Origin: Microbulbifer hainanensis
GTDB lineage: Bacteria; Pseudomonadota; Gammaproteobacteria; Pseudomonadales; Cellvibrionaceae
NCBI RefSeq assembly: GCF_014904735.1
Contig: NZ_JACZCR010000008.1
Coordinates: 1-64,000, forward strand
Length of the DNA stretch: 64,000 bases
Direction: 5' to 3'
Numbering within the stretch: the stretch's first letter is position 1; each line of letters begins with the position of its first letter. The translations under genes were made by a program, and so were the position numbers. Positions 1 through 9,662 of this stretch are shown piece by piece. Below the pieces are notes generated by a model, which had not been told where the DNA came from, did no database searches, and saw only the letters and a list, made by a program, of their open reading frames with translations.

Positions 1-3000
1 TTTGAAAATAACAAACAGCAAGATCGCCTAAATGGTGTGCCGCTCACCAGCAGCGAAATGCAGCAGATTCTTGATCAAATCAAAGAACTCAAAACTCCGC
101 TTAAGTTAAACGGTTTTATTAATGGCAAAACCGTGGCCATTAAGCGCGACAACCCGGCCGATAGTGTGCACTTGGGTAAAGAGATCAGCCTAAAAATTTA
201 CGATAGGCAAGAAATCGCCGCTGGCCAAAGCCGATACCAGATTGTGCAGCAACCTAAGTTTGAACGCGGCAGTCCTTTGCGCAACGACAGACGCGGCGAT
301 GTGTTGTTGCTGATTAACGGCATGCCGGTGATACATGTGGAGCTAAAGCGCAGCGGCATTCCGGTAAGCCAAGCCGTTAACCAAATCGAAAAGTACAGCA
401 AAGAAGGCATTTTTAGCGGCCTGTTTTCGCTCGTTCAAATATTTGTAGCCATGGAGCCGGAGGAGACCAAATACTTTGCTAACCCCGGCTTAGATGGAAA
501 ATTCAACCCCGACTACCAATTTAACTGGGCGGATTTTAACAACGAGCCAGTGAATCGCTGGAAAGCCATTGCTTCCACGCTCTTATCCATCCCCATGGCG
601 CACCAACTGATTGGTTTTTACACCGTCGCCGACGATACCGACGGCGTGCTGAAGGTGATGCGCAGTTACCAGTATTACGCCGCCAATGCCATTTCCGACA
701 AGGTCGCCAAAACCAACTGGCAGCAACTCGGCAGTGGTAACAATGCAGACCGTTTAGGGGGGTATGTGTGGCATACCACAGGCTCCGGCAAAACCATGAC
801 CAGCTTTAAATCGGCACAGCTCATTGCCCAATCGAAAGATGCCGATAAAGTGATTTTTTTAATGGATCGCATTGAGCTGGGCACTCAGTCCCTTGCCGAA
901 TACCGCAACTTTGCCAGCGACAGCGAAGACGTACAGGCCACCGAAAACACCTACGTACTCATCACCAAACTTAAAAGTAATAACCCAGCCGACACCCTGA
1001 TTGTTAGCTCCATTCAAAAAATGAGTAATATTTTTGAAGAGGTTGACGATGCAGGCACCGCCACCAACTCTGCTGATATAGAAAAAATTCGCGCCAAACG
1101 TTTGGTGTTTATTGTGGATGAAGCCCACCGCTCCACTTTTGGCGATATGCTCATCACCATTAAGCACACCTTTCCCCGCGCCCTGTTTTTTGGTTTTACC
1201 GGCACGCCCATTCAAGAAGAAAACGAAAAAAGCGGCAACACCACCAGCACCGTATTTGGTAACGAGTTGCACCGCTACAGCATTGCCGATGGCATACGCG
1301 ATGGCAACGTACTGGGCTTTGACCCGTACAAAGTCTGTACGTTTAAAGACAAAGACCTGCGCCAAGCCGTAGCCCTTGAGCAAGCCAAAGCCGATTCGGT
1401 TGCCGATGCACTATCAACGCCTGCCAAAAAGAAGAAATTCAATTTCGTTATGAATGATATGGCTATGGCAGGCCATAAAGGCCCCACAGGTCAGTACATC
1501 AAGAGCATTGAAGACTATGTACCCAAAGAGCAATACCTGACCGATGCCCATCAAGCCAAGGTGGTGGAAGATATTCTGCAAAACTGGGATGTGCTCAGCC
1601 AAGCCAATAAGTTTCATGCCATTTTGGCCACCAACAGTATTGCCGAGGCCATTGATTATTACCGCCGCCTAAAAGCGGCGAAACCCGAGCTGAAAATATC
1701 CGCCCTGTTTGACCCGAACATTGATAACGATGGTAGTGGTAGCCGCGGCCCGACCTTTAAAGGTGATGGCCTGGAAGAAATTATGGCCGACTACAATGCG
1801 CGCTACGGCCAGGATTTTGATTTTGCCCGCCACGCTGCCTTTAAAAAAGATTTAGCCGCACGCCTTGCCCATAAAAAACCCTACGAGCGCATTCATACCG
1901 AACCCGAAAGACAACTGGATTTGTTGATTGTGGTCGACCAAATGCTTACGGGGTTTGACTCAAAATGGCTCAACACCTTGTATTTGGACAAGGTGATTAA
2001 ATACCAGAATATTATTCAAGCCTTCTCGCGCACCAACCGTTTGTTTGGCCCAGACAAGCCCCACGGCACCATTCGTTACTATCGTTATCCGCATACCATG
2101 GAGCAACACATAAAGGATGCGGTAAAACTCTATTCCGGTGATCGCCCAATCGGCTTATTTGTCGACCGCTTAGCAAGCAATCTGGAGGCCATAAATACGC
2201 TGGTAGCAGACATCACCGAGTTATTTGTGAATGCAGGCGTGCAAAACTTTGAGAAGCTTCCCGAGGATATAGCATCCTGCGCCAAATTTGCTGATCTCTT
2301 TAATGCCTTTAACCAGCATTTGGAAGCCGCCAAGGTGCAGGGTTTTCATTGGGATAAACTGGTTTATCCATTTGGTGATAATGGCGATAAGCATGAGGTA
2401 TCGCTGGCCACGGATGAACAAACCTATTTGGGTTTAGTGCTGCGCTATAAAGAGTTGGTGAGTAAAGGCAGTGGCGGCGGCACAGGTGGCGGCGATGTGC
2501 CCTTTGATATTAGCGGTTACCTCACCGAAATTGATACGGGAAAAATCGACGCTGATTACATGAACAGCCGCTTTGAAAAATATCTCAAAGAGCTAAACCA
2601 GAACCAAGACGCGGAAATTATTGAACAAACACTCAACGAACTACACAAATCATTTTCATCGCTGACTCAGTCCGAACAAAAATACGCCAAGCTATTTTTG
2701 CACGATTTGCAGCGTGGTGACGTGCAGCTGATTGAGGGCTACAGTTTTAGAGACTATATCAATAGTTACAAAGATAATGCTGAAAACGCGCAACTCAATG
2801 CCGTGGTGAACGCTTTAAGTTTAGATAAAAATCGGCTCATAGCTTTGCTAAATGACAATGTTAACGAGAAAAATTTGAACAACTTTGGTCGCTTTGATGC
2901 ACTAAAAGAATCGGTGAATAAAACCAAAGCCAAAGCTTATTTCGAGAAACAAGACGGCACGACCATACCGCCATTCAAGCTGAACCTGCGCATTGAAAAG

Positions 3001-3672
3001 TTTTTAAAGCAGTTTATTTTTGCACGATCGGATGAGCGCTCAATCAGTTTTCCTGCTGAGCTAGCTAATCACACTACTGCATTGGTACCGACACCTTTGA
3101 TTTTTGGTTCAGTAAATTTATACCAAGCCTCCCAAGTTTCTAAACTGGAAAATGCACAGGAGTTGGGGAGCATCACCTTCAAAACAGACTTACCATACAC
3201 GGATAATCCTGCATCGTTACTCACGACAGGTTGTTATTCAGAATTAAAGGCGCTTGGCGTCATATCCTCGAACGTGCTAGATGCAACCATTATCGCTCTT
3301 CTTGAACTTGAATTGGCTACAAAAGAACTGGAACTGCCGTTATATCAAGAAGGAAAGAGTGGCATAGTCTGGGCACTTAAAGAGGCACGAGAAGGCAGCG
3401 TTTACAATGATTTCATGGCCTACGTAGTGCAAGTTATAGGTGATGAAAGCCTTCTAACCTATATCGAAAGTGGCATCTACGATGTTGGAAAAATGGGTTT
3501 TGGCGCGGCGTTTATTTCATTACCCAAAATGTTAAAAGAGAAATTGAAAGAAAAACGAAAAGTCACGCAAGGGACGAACGAAGAAAACGAAGCCATTGAA
3601 GCGGCTGTGAATGTGGTTGATTACCGAATTCATCCCAGGTTAACAGAAAAGTGGAAAGTCAAAGATCATTAA
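1..3672 (+). CDS. hsdR: Type I restriction enzyme R subunit, 5' end cut by window
   Basis: Motor and nuclease subunit of a type I restriction-modification complex: it translocates DNA with ATP and cleaves it. The frame is open to base 1, so the N-terminus is missing; a GTG at 37 is only an internal candidate start. Counting from that GTG, the nuclease core has ELK at 102-104, the Walker A motif GSGKT lies at 249-253, DEAH at 361-364, a FTGTP motif follows near 390, and QAFSRTNR lies at 661-668. A Gly-rich linker near 810 precedes an EcoR124-type C-terminal domain. The gene is AT-richer than the window's core genes. The methylase (hsdM) and specificity (hsdS) genes are not seen and would have to lie upstream. 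The family call is very secure; activity cannot be judged without the partners. Confidence 0.95.
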   Translation, partial: FENNKQQDRLNGVPLTSSEMQQILDQIKELKTPLKLNGFINGKTVAIKRDNPADSVHLGKEISLKIYDRQEIAAGQSRYQIVQQPKFERGSPLRNDRRGDVLLLINGMPVIHVELKRSGIPVSQAVNQIEKYSKEGIFSGLFSLVQIFVAMEPEETKYFANPGLDGKFNPDYQFNWADFNNEPVNRWKAIASTLLSIPMAHQLIGFYTVADDTDGVLKVMRSYQYYAANAISDKVAKTNWQQLGSGNNADRLGGYVWHTTGSGKTMTSFKSAQLIAQSKDADKVIFLMDRIELGTQSLAEYRNFASDSEDVQATENTYVLITKLKSNNPADTLIVSSIQKMSNIFEEVDDAGTATNSADIEKIRAKRLVFIVDEAHRSTFGDMLITIKHTFPRALFFGFTGTPIQEENEKSGNTTSTVFGNELHRYSIADGIRDGNVLGFDPYKVCTFKDKDLRQAVALEQAKADSVADALSTPAKKKKFNFVMNDMAMAGHKGPTGQYIKSIEDYVPKEQYLTDAHQAKVVEDILQNWDVLSQANKFHAILATNSIAEAIDYYRRLKAAKPELKISALFDPNIDNDGSGSRGPTFKGDGLEEIMADYNARYGQDFDFARHAAFKKDLAARLAHKKPYERIHTEPERQLDLLIVVDQMLTGFDSKWLNTLYLDKVIKYQNIIQAFSRTNRLFGPDKPHGTIRYYRYPHTMEQHIKDAVKLYSGDRPIGLFVDRLASNLEAINTLVADITELFVNAGVQNFEKLPEDIASCAKFADLFNAFNQHLEAAKVQGFHWDKLVYPFGDNGDKHEVSLATDEQTYLGLVLRYKELVSKGSGGGTGGGDVPFDISGYLTEIDTGKIDADYMNSRFEKYLKELNQNQDAEIIEQTLNELHKSFSSLTQSEQKYAKLFLHDLQRGDVQLIEGYSFRDYINSYKDNAENAQLNAVVNALSLDKNRLIALLNDNVNEKNLNNFGRFDALKESVNKTKAKAYFEKQDGTTIPPFKLNLRIEKFLKQFIFARSDERSISFPAELANHTTALVPTPLIFGSVNLYQASQVSKLENAQELGSITFKTDLPYTDNPASLLTTGCYSELKALGVISSNVLDATIIALLELELATKELELPLYQEGKSGIVWALKEAREGSVYNDFMAYVVQVIGDESLLTYIESGIYDVGKMGFGAAFISLPKMLKEKLKEKRKVTQGTNEENEAIEAAVNVVDYRIHPRLTEKWKVKDH

Positions 3673-3711
3673 AGCTGGAGATATCGCTTTGCCTAATGAA
3701 GCCATTTTCAC

Positions 3712-4011
3712 ATGAAGCTCGAACCGGAGCTTCACGCCGATTCCATGACCGCTGCAGAGGCCAGCCATCGGCAGGCCTCTCAGATCATACGCGAGTTTGT
3801 GCAGCGCCAGCGAGAGGCGTGTGAGTATGACTCCATTTTGCGCGGTAAGGTGACTGGTATCCGCGAGCAAATCCGCTCAGGCGATTACGCCAGCGTCGAT
3901 CAGGTTAAAGCGCGTTTCACCGCACGCCGGGGCGCAAGTAGCCACCAAGGCATGCCAGAAAAAGGCGAACGCAAAGCGTGGGCGCATCCAGCGTGTGCCT
4001 TTCCTATTTAA
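3712..4011 (+). pseudogene. Decayed RHH-type antitoxin, no toxin partner
   Basis: The first 70 residues (MKLEPELHAD..., then SQIIREF) resemble small antitoxins of ribbon-helix-helix type that neutralise a ParE/RelE-like toxin. Two signs of decay are visible. The expected upstream residues (PNEAIF) lie in another frame at 3692-3709, one base out of register with the ATG at 3712. After the antitoxin-like stretch ending TARRG, the frame reads on through about 30 residues with no family resemblance. No toxin gene follows: the next gene is on the other strand from 4017. The fragment lies 39 bases after hsdR, so it is probably leftover from the same mobile region. The family call is moderate and the broken state is inferred from the frame jump. 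Confidence 0.5.
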
Positions 4012-4016
4012 TTCGG

Positions 4017-4946
4017 CTACTGCTCACTCGCAAGTTCATCGCGTTGCACGACCAAAAAATCAATCAAAGCCCTAATTTTTGCCGGCATCTGCGCTCTCGA
4101 AGGCACATACAAAAAGAACCCCGGAAACGGCCTGCACCAGTTTTGCAACACCCTCACCAGCGAGCCGTCGGCAAGATACTGCTGCACGCACAGATCCAGG
4201 TGCTGTATGACCCCCAGACCATTAAGCGCTGCGCGCAGCATACTTTCGTCATCATTGAACACCCCGTTGCCCTTCGGCTCGAACACCAGGGTGCGCTTGT
4301 CAGCATCCGGCGAGGTGAAAGACCAGCGGTCGATGACACCACTGGAGGTGAAACGAAAGGCGAGGCAATTGTGTTGCAGTAAGTCATCGGGTGTTTCCGG
4401 GGTGCCGTGCTTCGCGAAATACTCCGGGGAGCCAACGATTGCCATCGACATCGGCGGTGTTACCGGCACAGCCACCATATGCTCAGCGAGACTTTCCCCC
4501 AGGCGAATACCTGCGTCCATACCACTGGAAATGATATTGGAAAGGCCATCATCCAGGATCAATTCCAACTTTAATTTGGGGTAGCGCGCCAGGAAGGTTT
4601 CCATCTTTGGCTCCAGCAATAATCTGGCTGCCACCCTCGACGTATTGATGCGTATTACCCCGGATGGCTCTGCCTGCGACTCCCCCACCTCGGCGACTGC
4701 CCGGTCGACCGACTCAATGGCCGGGGTGAGAACGTCAAACAGTCGCTGCCCTTCTTCGGTTAGCGACATGCTGCGCGTACTGCGATTTAGCAGCCGCACA
4801 TTCAGCTGCTGTTCCAGCGATTTCAGGTGCTGCGACAGGGCTGCGCGTGATACTTCACCCTCCTCTGCCGCCTTAGTAATGCTGCTGTGACGCGCTATAC
4901 GAACAAACCACACTAGAGATGGATACAGCGAGGGATCGATGGCCAT
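4017..4946 (-). CDS. LysR family transcriptional regulator
   Basis: DNA-binding regulator of 309 residues, the usual LysR length. The N-terminal winged helix covers residues 1-65 (TKAAEEGEVSRAALSQHLKS, then LNRSTRSMSLTEEGQRL). The remainder is a periplasmic-binding-like effector domain with the family's RINTSRVA entry. It is divergent from the alpha/beta hydrolase at 5086 with about 140 bases between them, the standard LysR arrangement, so it probably controls that gene. Part of the intergenic sequence (4951-4993) reappears upstream of the third hydrolase, making a wider regulon plausible. The effector is unknown. Confidence 0.92.
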   Translation of the reverse strand: MAIDPSLYPSLVWFVRIARHSSITKAAEEGEVSRAALSQHLKSLEQQLNVRLLNRSTRSMSLTEEGQRLFDVLTPAIESVDRAVAEVGESQAEPSGVIRINTSRVAARLLLEPKMETFLARYPKLKLELILDDGLSNIISSGMDAGIRLGESLAEHMVAVPVTPPMSMAIVGSPEYFAKHGTPETPDDLLQHNCLAFRFTSSGVIDRWSFTSPDADKRTLVFEPKGNGVFNDDESMLRAALNGLGVIQHLDLCVQQYLADGSLVRVLQNWCRPFPGFFLYVPSRAQMPAKIRALIDFLVVQRDELASEQ

Positions 4947-4950
4947 ATTG

Positions 4951-4993
4951 TTAACCTTTACTTAACACTGATTTAAGTTTTAGCACGTTTTTC
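4951..4993 (+). promoter_or_regulatory. Upstream element, copy 1 of 2
   Basis: This 43-base stretch between the LysR gene and the first hydrolase matches 9663-9705 without gaps at roughly two thirds of positions. Shared blocks are TTAA at the start, ACTTA, CACT and TAGCACNTTTTTC at the end. Both copies lie before alpha/beta hydrolase genes of the same family. It may contain the LysR binding site or promoter; no clean -35/-10 pair stands out. Confidence 0.45.
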
Positions 4994-5085
4994 CAAATAA
5001 GGCCCGCCATTAGTATTCCCCCTGTCTGAGCACAACGGCTCAGAAAAACACTGAGACCGAAGCTACCAACATGAAGGGCACCATC

Positions 5086-6003
5086 ATGAAAAGCATCAGC
5101 ATCAAGAACCTCAACGGCCAAGGCGTCACTATCGCCGCCAACGTGTACTTCCCTGCCGACTTTGATGAAAGCCAGCAGTACGCCGCAGTCGTGGTATCGC
5201 ACCCTGGCGGTGGTGTTAAGGAGCAGACAGCCGGACTCTATGCAGAGCGACTGGCAGAAAGTGGCCTGGTCACGGTTGCTTACGACGCTTCTTACCAGGG
5301 AGCGAGCACCGGCATGCCGCGTCAACTGGAGAACCCCTACATCCGCACCGAGGACGTCAGCGCGGTGATCGACTACCTGACCACGTTGCCATACGTCGAC
5401 AACAACCGCATCGGCGCCATGGGCGTCTGTGCTGGCGGCGGCTATTCCGCCAATGCCGCGATCACCGACCGCCGTATCAAATCGCTGGCCACCGTCAGTG
5501 CCGTGAACATCGGCCAGATGTTCCGCAACGGCTGGGAAAACAACGTCCAGGATGCCGATGCACTGCCGTATGTTGTGGCGGGCTCCGAAGCGCGCACCGG
5601 CGACGCCAACAGCGATGAACTGGGCACCCTGCCCCTGGCCCCAATGAAGGAGGAGGATGCTCCTAATGAGGAACTGCGCCAGGCCTGGGAGTACTACCAC
5701 ACCGATCGTTGCCAGCACCCGAATGCGCCCGGTTTCATGACCGCTCGCAGCCTTAACCAGATCATCACCTATGACGCCTACAACCTGGCCGAAGCTTTCC
5801 TGACACAACCGGTACTCACTATTGCCGGTGACCAGGCGGGAAGCAAATGGATGAGTGATGACCTGATCGCCCGCGCAGCCAGCAGCGACAAGACCATGCA
5901 TGTCGTGAAAGGTGCGAACCACATGTCACTGTACGACGTGCCCGAGTATGTGGACGAAGCGGTATCGGTACTGATCCCGTTCTTCGCGCGCACGCTGAAG
6001 TAA
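5086..6003 (+). CDS. Alpha/beta hydrolase, YcjY/dienelactone-hydrolase-like (paralogue 1)
   Basis: Cytosolic alpha/beta hydrolase of about 305 residues. The nucleophile elbow reads GVCAGGG with Cys115, as in dienelactone-hydrolase relatives, instead of the usual GxSxG serine. A HPGGGVKEQ oxyanion-region motif lies near residue 39 and the C-terminal catalytic His lies in GANHMSLYD. I chose the ATG at 5086, which has AAGG about 8 bases upstream; an in-frame ATG at 5071 would add five residues. It is divergent from a LysR gene and followed after 70 bases by a paralogue at 6074. The substrate is unknown; neighbouring oxidoreductases suggest an ester, lactone or polyketide-type compound. Confidence 0.9.
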   Translation: MKSISIKNLNGQGVTIAANVYFPADFDESQQYAAVVVSHPGGGVKEQTAGLYAERLAESGLVTVAYDASYQGASTGMPRQLENPYIRTEDVSAVIDYLTTLPYVDNNRIGAMGVCAGGGYSANAAITDRRIKSLATVSAVNIGQMFRNGWENNVQDADALPYVVAGSEARTGDANSDELGTLPLAPMKEEDAPNEELRQAWEYYHTDRCQHPNAPGFMTARSLNQIITYDAYNLAEAFLTQPVLTIAGDQAGSKWMSDDLIARAASSDKTMHVVKGANHMSLYDVPEYVDEAVSVLIPFFARTLK

Positions 6004-6073
6004 CTGAATTTAAACCTGGGAATACAGGGGCACATTTTGTAGGTGCCCCGATTCCAAATTCGAGGTGATGTAA

Positions 6074-7009
6074 ATGAGTAACGTCAGTATCCAGCACGTG
6101 AACTATCAGAACCTGGGATGGCAGTCTGCTGCTGACCTCTACCTGCCGCCAGATTTTGATGAGACTAAACAATATCCGGCCATCGTCAGCACGCATCCAA
6201 TCGGAAGCTGCAAGGAACAAACCTCCGGCAATATCTATGCGAAGGCATTGGCGGAGGCTGGATTTGTTGCCCTGGCGTTTGATGCCAGCTTTCAAGGCGA
6301 AAGTGGTGGTTCCCCGAGATTTATCGAAGACCCGTCGATTCGCACATCCGACATCCGCTTTGCTATCGATTACCTGGTAACACTGCCCTATGTGGATCAG
6401 GACCGTATCGGGGCCATCGGCGTTTGCGGTGGCGGCGGATACACCATTCACGCGGCGATTACCGATCACCGCATCAAGGCACTGGCCTCCATTACCGGCG
6501 TGAACTTTGGGCGTCTGATTCGCGAAGGGTTTAGTGAATTCGATCCCGTGTCTGCCCTACAGGCCATGGGTAAGCAGCGTACCGCCGAAGCGCAGGGTGC
6601 AGAGCGCCACGTGATTGACTACCTGCCAGCTTCGGTAGAAGAAGGCAGGGCCAATGGCATCACCGACAGGGATGTACTGGAAGCAACGGACTACTACAAG
6701 TCCACGCGCGGCCAACAGCCGAACGGTGCGACCAGTGGCCTGTTTTCATTTAACAGCGCTGCCATGGGCTGGGATGCGTTTCTTAATGCAGAAAGCCTGT
6801 TAACCCAGCCGTTGCTTGTAGTCACCGGCGATAAGCCCGGTGCTTTCGGTGCTTACCGGGATAGCTGGGAAATCTTCGGGCGCGCCGCCTCGAAAGACAA
6901 GCAGATCTTCGTGGCTGAGGGCTACTCCCATTACGACCTCTACGACAAGTCCGAGCCTGTAGCACTGGCGATGGCCGAGATCCTGCCATTCTTCGAACGG
7001 CACCTCTAA
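6074..7009 (+). CDS. Alpha/beta hydrolase, YcjY-like (paralogue 2)
   Basis: Second member of the same hydrolase family, 311 residues. It has HPIGSCKEQ in the oxyanion region, a nucleophile elbow GVCGGGGYT with Cys, and a C-terminal GYSHYDLYD holding the catalytic His. It resembles the copy at 9817 more than the one at 5086: both share HPIGSCK, ALVSITGVN/ALASITGVN-type wording and the C-terminal SHYDLYDK. The ATG at 6074 is preceded by GAGGTGATGTAA, a good ribosome site. It lies 70 bases after paralogue 1, probably co-transcribed. Substrate unknown. Confidence 0.9.
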   Translation: MSNVSIQHVNYQNLGWQSAADLYLPPDFDETKQYPAIVSTHPIGSCKEQTSGNIYAKALAEAGFVALAFDASFQGESGGSPRFIEDPSIRTSDIRFAIDYLVTLPYVDQDRIGAIGVCGGGGYTIHAAITDHRIKALASITGVNFGRLIREGFSEFDPVSALQAMGKQRTAEAQGAERHVIDYLPASVEEGRANGITDRDVLEATDYYKSTRGQQPNGATSGLFSFNSAAMGWDAFLNAESLLTQPLLVVTGDKPGAFGAYRDSWEIFGRAASKDKQIFVAEGYSHYDLYDKSEPVALAMAEILPFFERHL

Positions 7010-7102
7010 CTGTCGCGGAATTAGTTGAGAGAAAGAACTAGAGGTTCCAGTCACCCTGGCTGGAACCCTCTTCGGGTTCTCCGGAATGTGGAAAAACAAT
7101 CT

Positions 7103-7741
7103 ATGAGAAATGTTCTCGTATTGGGCGCAAACGGACAGATCGCCCGATGGGTTATTGCGAAGCTAACTGATCAACAAGATATATCTTTGACTCTTCTGCA
7201 GCGTAACCCTAACAAACTTACCGGGTGGGAACCTGCTAATGGACAGATCGTCATTGGTAATGTAATGGATCGTAAGCTGCTGCGGGTAGCAATGGCAGGC
7301 CAAGAAATTGTATATGCCAACCTCATTGGAAAGGACTTGGACATACAAGCAAAACGCGTGATCGAAGCGATGCGGAAGGTAGGCGTAAAGCGCTTGGTGT
7401 TCATACTTTCGCTTGGTATTTACGATGAATTACCGGGTCGATTCGGTCAGTGGAACAACGAGATTATTGGAAAAGACCTCGAACCCTACCGTAGAGCGGC
7501 AGATGCCATCGAGAGTTCGGGCCTGGAATACACCATCTTGCGGCCTGCATGGCTGACTGACGAACACGAAGTGGACTATGAAATCACTGCCAAGGAAGAT
7601 GCCTTTAAAGGAACCGTGGTATCGCGTAAGAGCGTGGCGGACCTGGTTGCCAAGATCATCGTGTCACCTGATCTGCATCTAGGCGAGAACCTGGGGGTAA
7701 ATAAACCCGGCACTGAGGGTGACAAGCCGTACTTCATGTAA
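7103..7741 (+). CDS. NAD(P)-binding NmrA/SDR-a type protein
   Basis: Atypical short-chain dehydrogenase-like protein of 212 residues. The Rossmann glycine motif GANGQIAR is right at the N-terminus (residues 7-14). The mid-region has VKRLVFILSLGIYDE, and LEYTILRPAWLTD follows, as in NmrA-like and NAD(P)H-binding proteins of the YwnB type. The ATG at 7103 is chosen because the Rossmann strand MRNVLVLGANG starts there; an upstream TTG frame extension carries no family sequence. It lies 93 bases after the hydrolase pair and 70 before another SDR, in the same direction. Such proteins can be reductases or redox sensors. Exact role unknown. Confidence 0.85.
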   Translation: MRNVLVLGANGQIARWVIAKLTDQQDISLTLLQRNPNKLTGWEPANGQIVIGNVMDRKLLRVAMAGQEIVYANLIGKDLDIQAKRVIEAMRKVGVKRLVFILSLGIYDELPGRFGQWNNEIIGKDLEPYRRAADAIESSGLEYTILRPAWLTDEHEVDYEITAKEDAFKGTVVSRKSVADLVAKIIVSPDLHLGENLGVNKPGTEGDKPYFM

Positions 7742-7811
7742 GCCTGGAGTTTCTCTGGTGCCCAACGGGCGGCTGCAAAAACGGTCCGAATCGAAAGAGA
7801 GGAAATACACA

Positions 7812-8642
7812 ATGAGTCGTATTTGGTTTGTCACCGGTGCCACGCGTGGCATGGGTGTTGAAATCGTAAAAGCTGCGTTGTTGCGTGGTGACAAGGTTGC
7901 CGCTACCGGGCGCAACCTGGAAAAACTTCGTGAGGAATTCAGTGAGGTGCCGCCAAGCAGCATTGCACTGTTGCCGCTGGATGTTCGGGAAGAACAACAG
8001 GCAAAGGATGCGGTAAATGCCGTCTTGGAGCGCTTTGGTCGTATCGACGTTCTTGTCAACAACGCGGGTTATTGCCTCCTTGGGCGCTTCGAAGAAGCCA
8101 GTGCCGCCCAGATTGAGGAGCAATTCTCAACCAACGTCTTTGGCATGGCCAACGTGTTACGTGCAGTGCTACCAGTAATGCGTGACCAAGGTAGCGGGCA
8201 CATCATCAACACCTCCTCCATCGCGGGGGTTAAAGCAGTGGCCAATGCCACTTTCTACTCCGCATCGAAGTTTGCCGTGGAAGGTATGACGCTGGCTCTG
8301 GCCGACGAGGTCGCGCCATTGGGCATCAAAGTCACAGCGATTGAACCGGGGTTCTTTCGTACTGAATTCTTGAGCGACAGCTCAGCCCAGTATGGCCAAA
8401 GGGAAATTGCCGACTATGCGCCCTTCGGTAATGCCCGTTCCTTACTGGCGTCCGCTGACGGCCAACAACAGGGGGACCCCGCCAAGCTAGCGCAGGTCGT
8501 GATGCAGTTGGCTGACATGGAGCGCCCCCCCAGACAGCTGCTGATTGGCAACGATGCTGTGGATTTTGTCATGCCCTCATTGCTCGCCCGCCTGGAGGAA
8601 ACGCGTAGCTTTGAGGACTTGACCAAGTCGACCGATTTTTAA
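7812..8642 (+). CDS. Classical short-chain dehydrogenase/reductase
   Basis: NAD(P)-dependent oxidoreductase of 276 residues. It shows the TGATRGMG cofactor motif (residues 8-15), NNAG, the catalytic Ser in NTSSIAG and the YSASK catalytic Tyr-Lys motif, then the EPGFFRTEF loop. GAGAGG about 10 bases upstream supports the ATG at 7812. It belongs to the group often annotated as oxidoreductase near OYE and hydrolase genes, and probably acts on a carbonyl or alcohol made by neighbouring enzymes. It may share an operon with 7103 and 8673. The specific substrate cannot be read from sequence. Confidence 0.92.
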   Translation: MSRIWFVTGATRGMGVEIVKAALLRGDKVAATGRNLEKLREEFSEVPPSSIALLPLDVREEQQAKDAVNAVLERFGRIDVLVNNAGYCLLGRFEEASAAQIEEQFSTNVFGMANVLRAVLPVMRDQGSGHIINTSSIAGVKAVANATFYSASKFAVEGMTLALADEVAPLGIKVTAIEPGFFRTEFLSDSSAQYGQREIADYAPFGNARSLLASADGQQQGDPAKLAQVVMQLADMERPPRQLLIGNDAVDFVMPSLLARLEETRSFEDLTKSTDF

Positions 8643-8672
8643 CAAATCCTCGAGACTTTTCGACTGTTTAAG

Positions 8673-9347
8673 ATGGTACTGAAGATGATGTCATTCCCGC
8701 ATTGGTTTGCTCTAGCTCTGGCGCTGGTAGCCATTGCTGTGCTTGGTGTGTTGTTCGGTGTTACCTGGATAGAGAACTATCAGGCCCGACACCTGAAGAC
8801 CGATAGCGCAGAAATTCCGGTCGTATCGGACTCCAAGCGGGCTGCGGTCATATATTTTTCACGCTCGGGCAACACCGCTTTGGCTGCACGTCATTTAGCG
8901 AAACAGTTCGACGCGCGACTGGTGGAGCTGCAGGCAGCTGAATACGAGTTGGGAGTGGCTGGTCTTACCAACGCGCTCAAAGATGCTAACGCTCTAAAAA
9001 AACGCCCTCAAGCACTGCCCGATATCGTTCCTAGCGCTATTGACTTATCGTCCTATGACATTGTCTATCTAGGGTCACCGATTTGGCTCTATTCACCCGC
9101 CCCACCTATCTGGACGTTCATAGAAAGTAACCGTTTTGATGGAAAAGATGTGGTGCTATTCAATACGTACAACAGTAACTACAGCCAGGAATGGATTGAA
9201 TCCTTCAGGAGCAAAGTGATGAGCCGGGGGGCCAGGTCTTTCCTGCATCTTCCAATACGGCGCGGAAGGATGACACAGCAGAAGACACCAGATGAGATGT
9301 TGGAGGCAATTGATACGCACTGGATGCCCGTTATAGAGCGCCCCTAG
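8673..9347 (+). CDS. Membrane-anchored flavodoxin-like protein
   Basis: 224-residue protein with one N-terminal membrane segment (about residues 9-31), then a flavodoxin fold. VIYFSRSGNTALAA is the FMN phosphate-binding loop and YLGSPIWLYSPAPPIWTF is the second flavin loop typical of NAD(P)H oxidoreductase/flavodoxin_4 proteins. It probably carries electrons or reduces quinones at the inner membrane, with the flavin domain on the cytosolic side. It begins 30 bases after the SDR stop, so it is likely the last gene of the 5086-9347 unit. Nearby ATGs at 8685 and 8688 are alternative starts. Its partner is unknown. Confidence 0.82.
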   Translation: MVLKMMSFPHWFALALALVAIAVLGVLFGVTWIENYQARHLKTDSAEIPVVSDSKRAAVIYFSRSGNTALAARHLAKQFDARLVELQAAEYELGVAGLTNALKDANALKKRPQALPDIVPSAIDLSSYDIVYLGSPIWLYSPAPPIWTFIESNRFDGKDVVLFNTYNSNYSQEWIESFRSKVMSRGARSFLHLPIRRGRMTQQKTPDEMLEAIDTHWMPVIERP

Positions 9348-9492
9348 GACTGCATAGTAAGGAAAACGTCAGCGTAAATATGCCGCACTCCGACGCTGAC
9401 AAGCCCACATTTACATAAAGCATCAACCGCCCCCCCCCAATTGTTAATACGCCAGGTCAACACAATGGCAATCTTGCCCACTTAGGAAGCCG

Positions 9493-9575
9493 GTGAGTTC
9501 GCTCATTTCGGCAAGCCTGCACCATAGGAAGTACCCCAGATGACAGTCAAAAATGCCAACGCTGTATTTCAGCCG
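9493..9575 (+). pseudogene. Remnant of the 5' end of an Old Yellow Enzyme gene
   Basis: This stretch resembles 10792-10871, the leader and first codons of the OYE gene downstream. Shared pieces include GTGAGT, ATTTCGGCAA, ACCAT and the start ATGACAGTCAAA, then GTATTT. The reading frame from the ATG at 9540 (MTVKNANAVFQPQPW) soon stops. The rest of the gene is absent. The remainder of the 9348-9816 gap holds no gene I can support, only a repeated upstream element at 9663. It shows that the hydrolase/OYE unit was once duplicated or rearranged. Confidence 0.55.
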
Positions 9576-9662
9576 CAGCCTTGGTAAAGCTGCGGTAATG
9601 AGCGATTTGGGCGAACCATGCCAGGGAGGGAAGGAGCGACGGGTCCATCAGCAATCCATTTG

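Noticed and set aside
4951-5922. Long open frame on the minus strand opposite hydrolase 1
   Set aside because: It mirrors the hydrolase gene, with no family resemblance; a by-product of GC-rich third codon positions.
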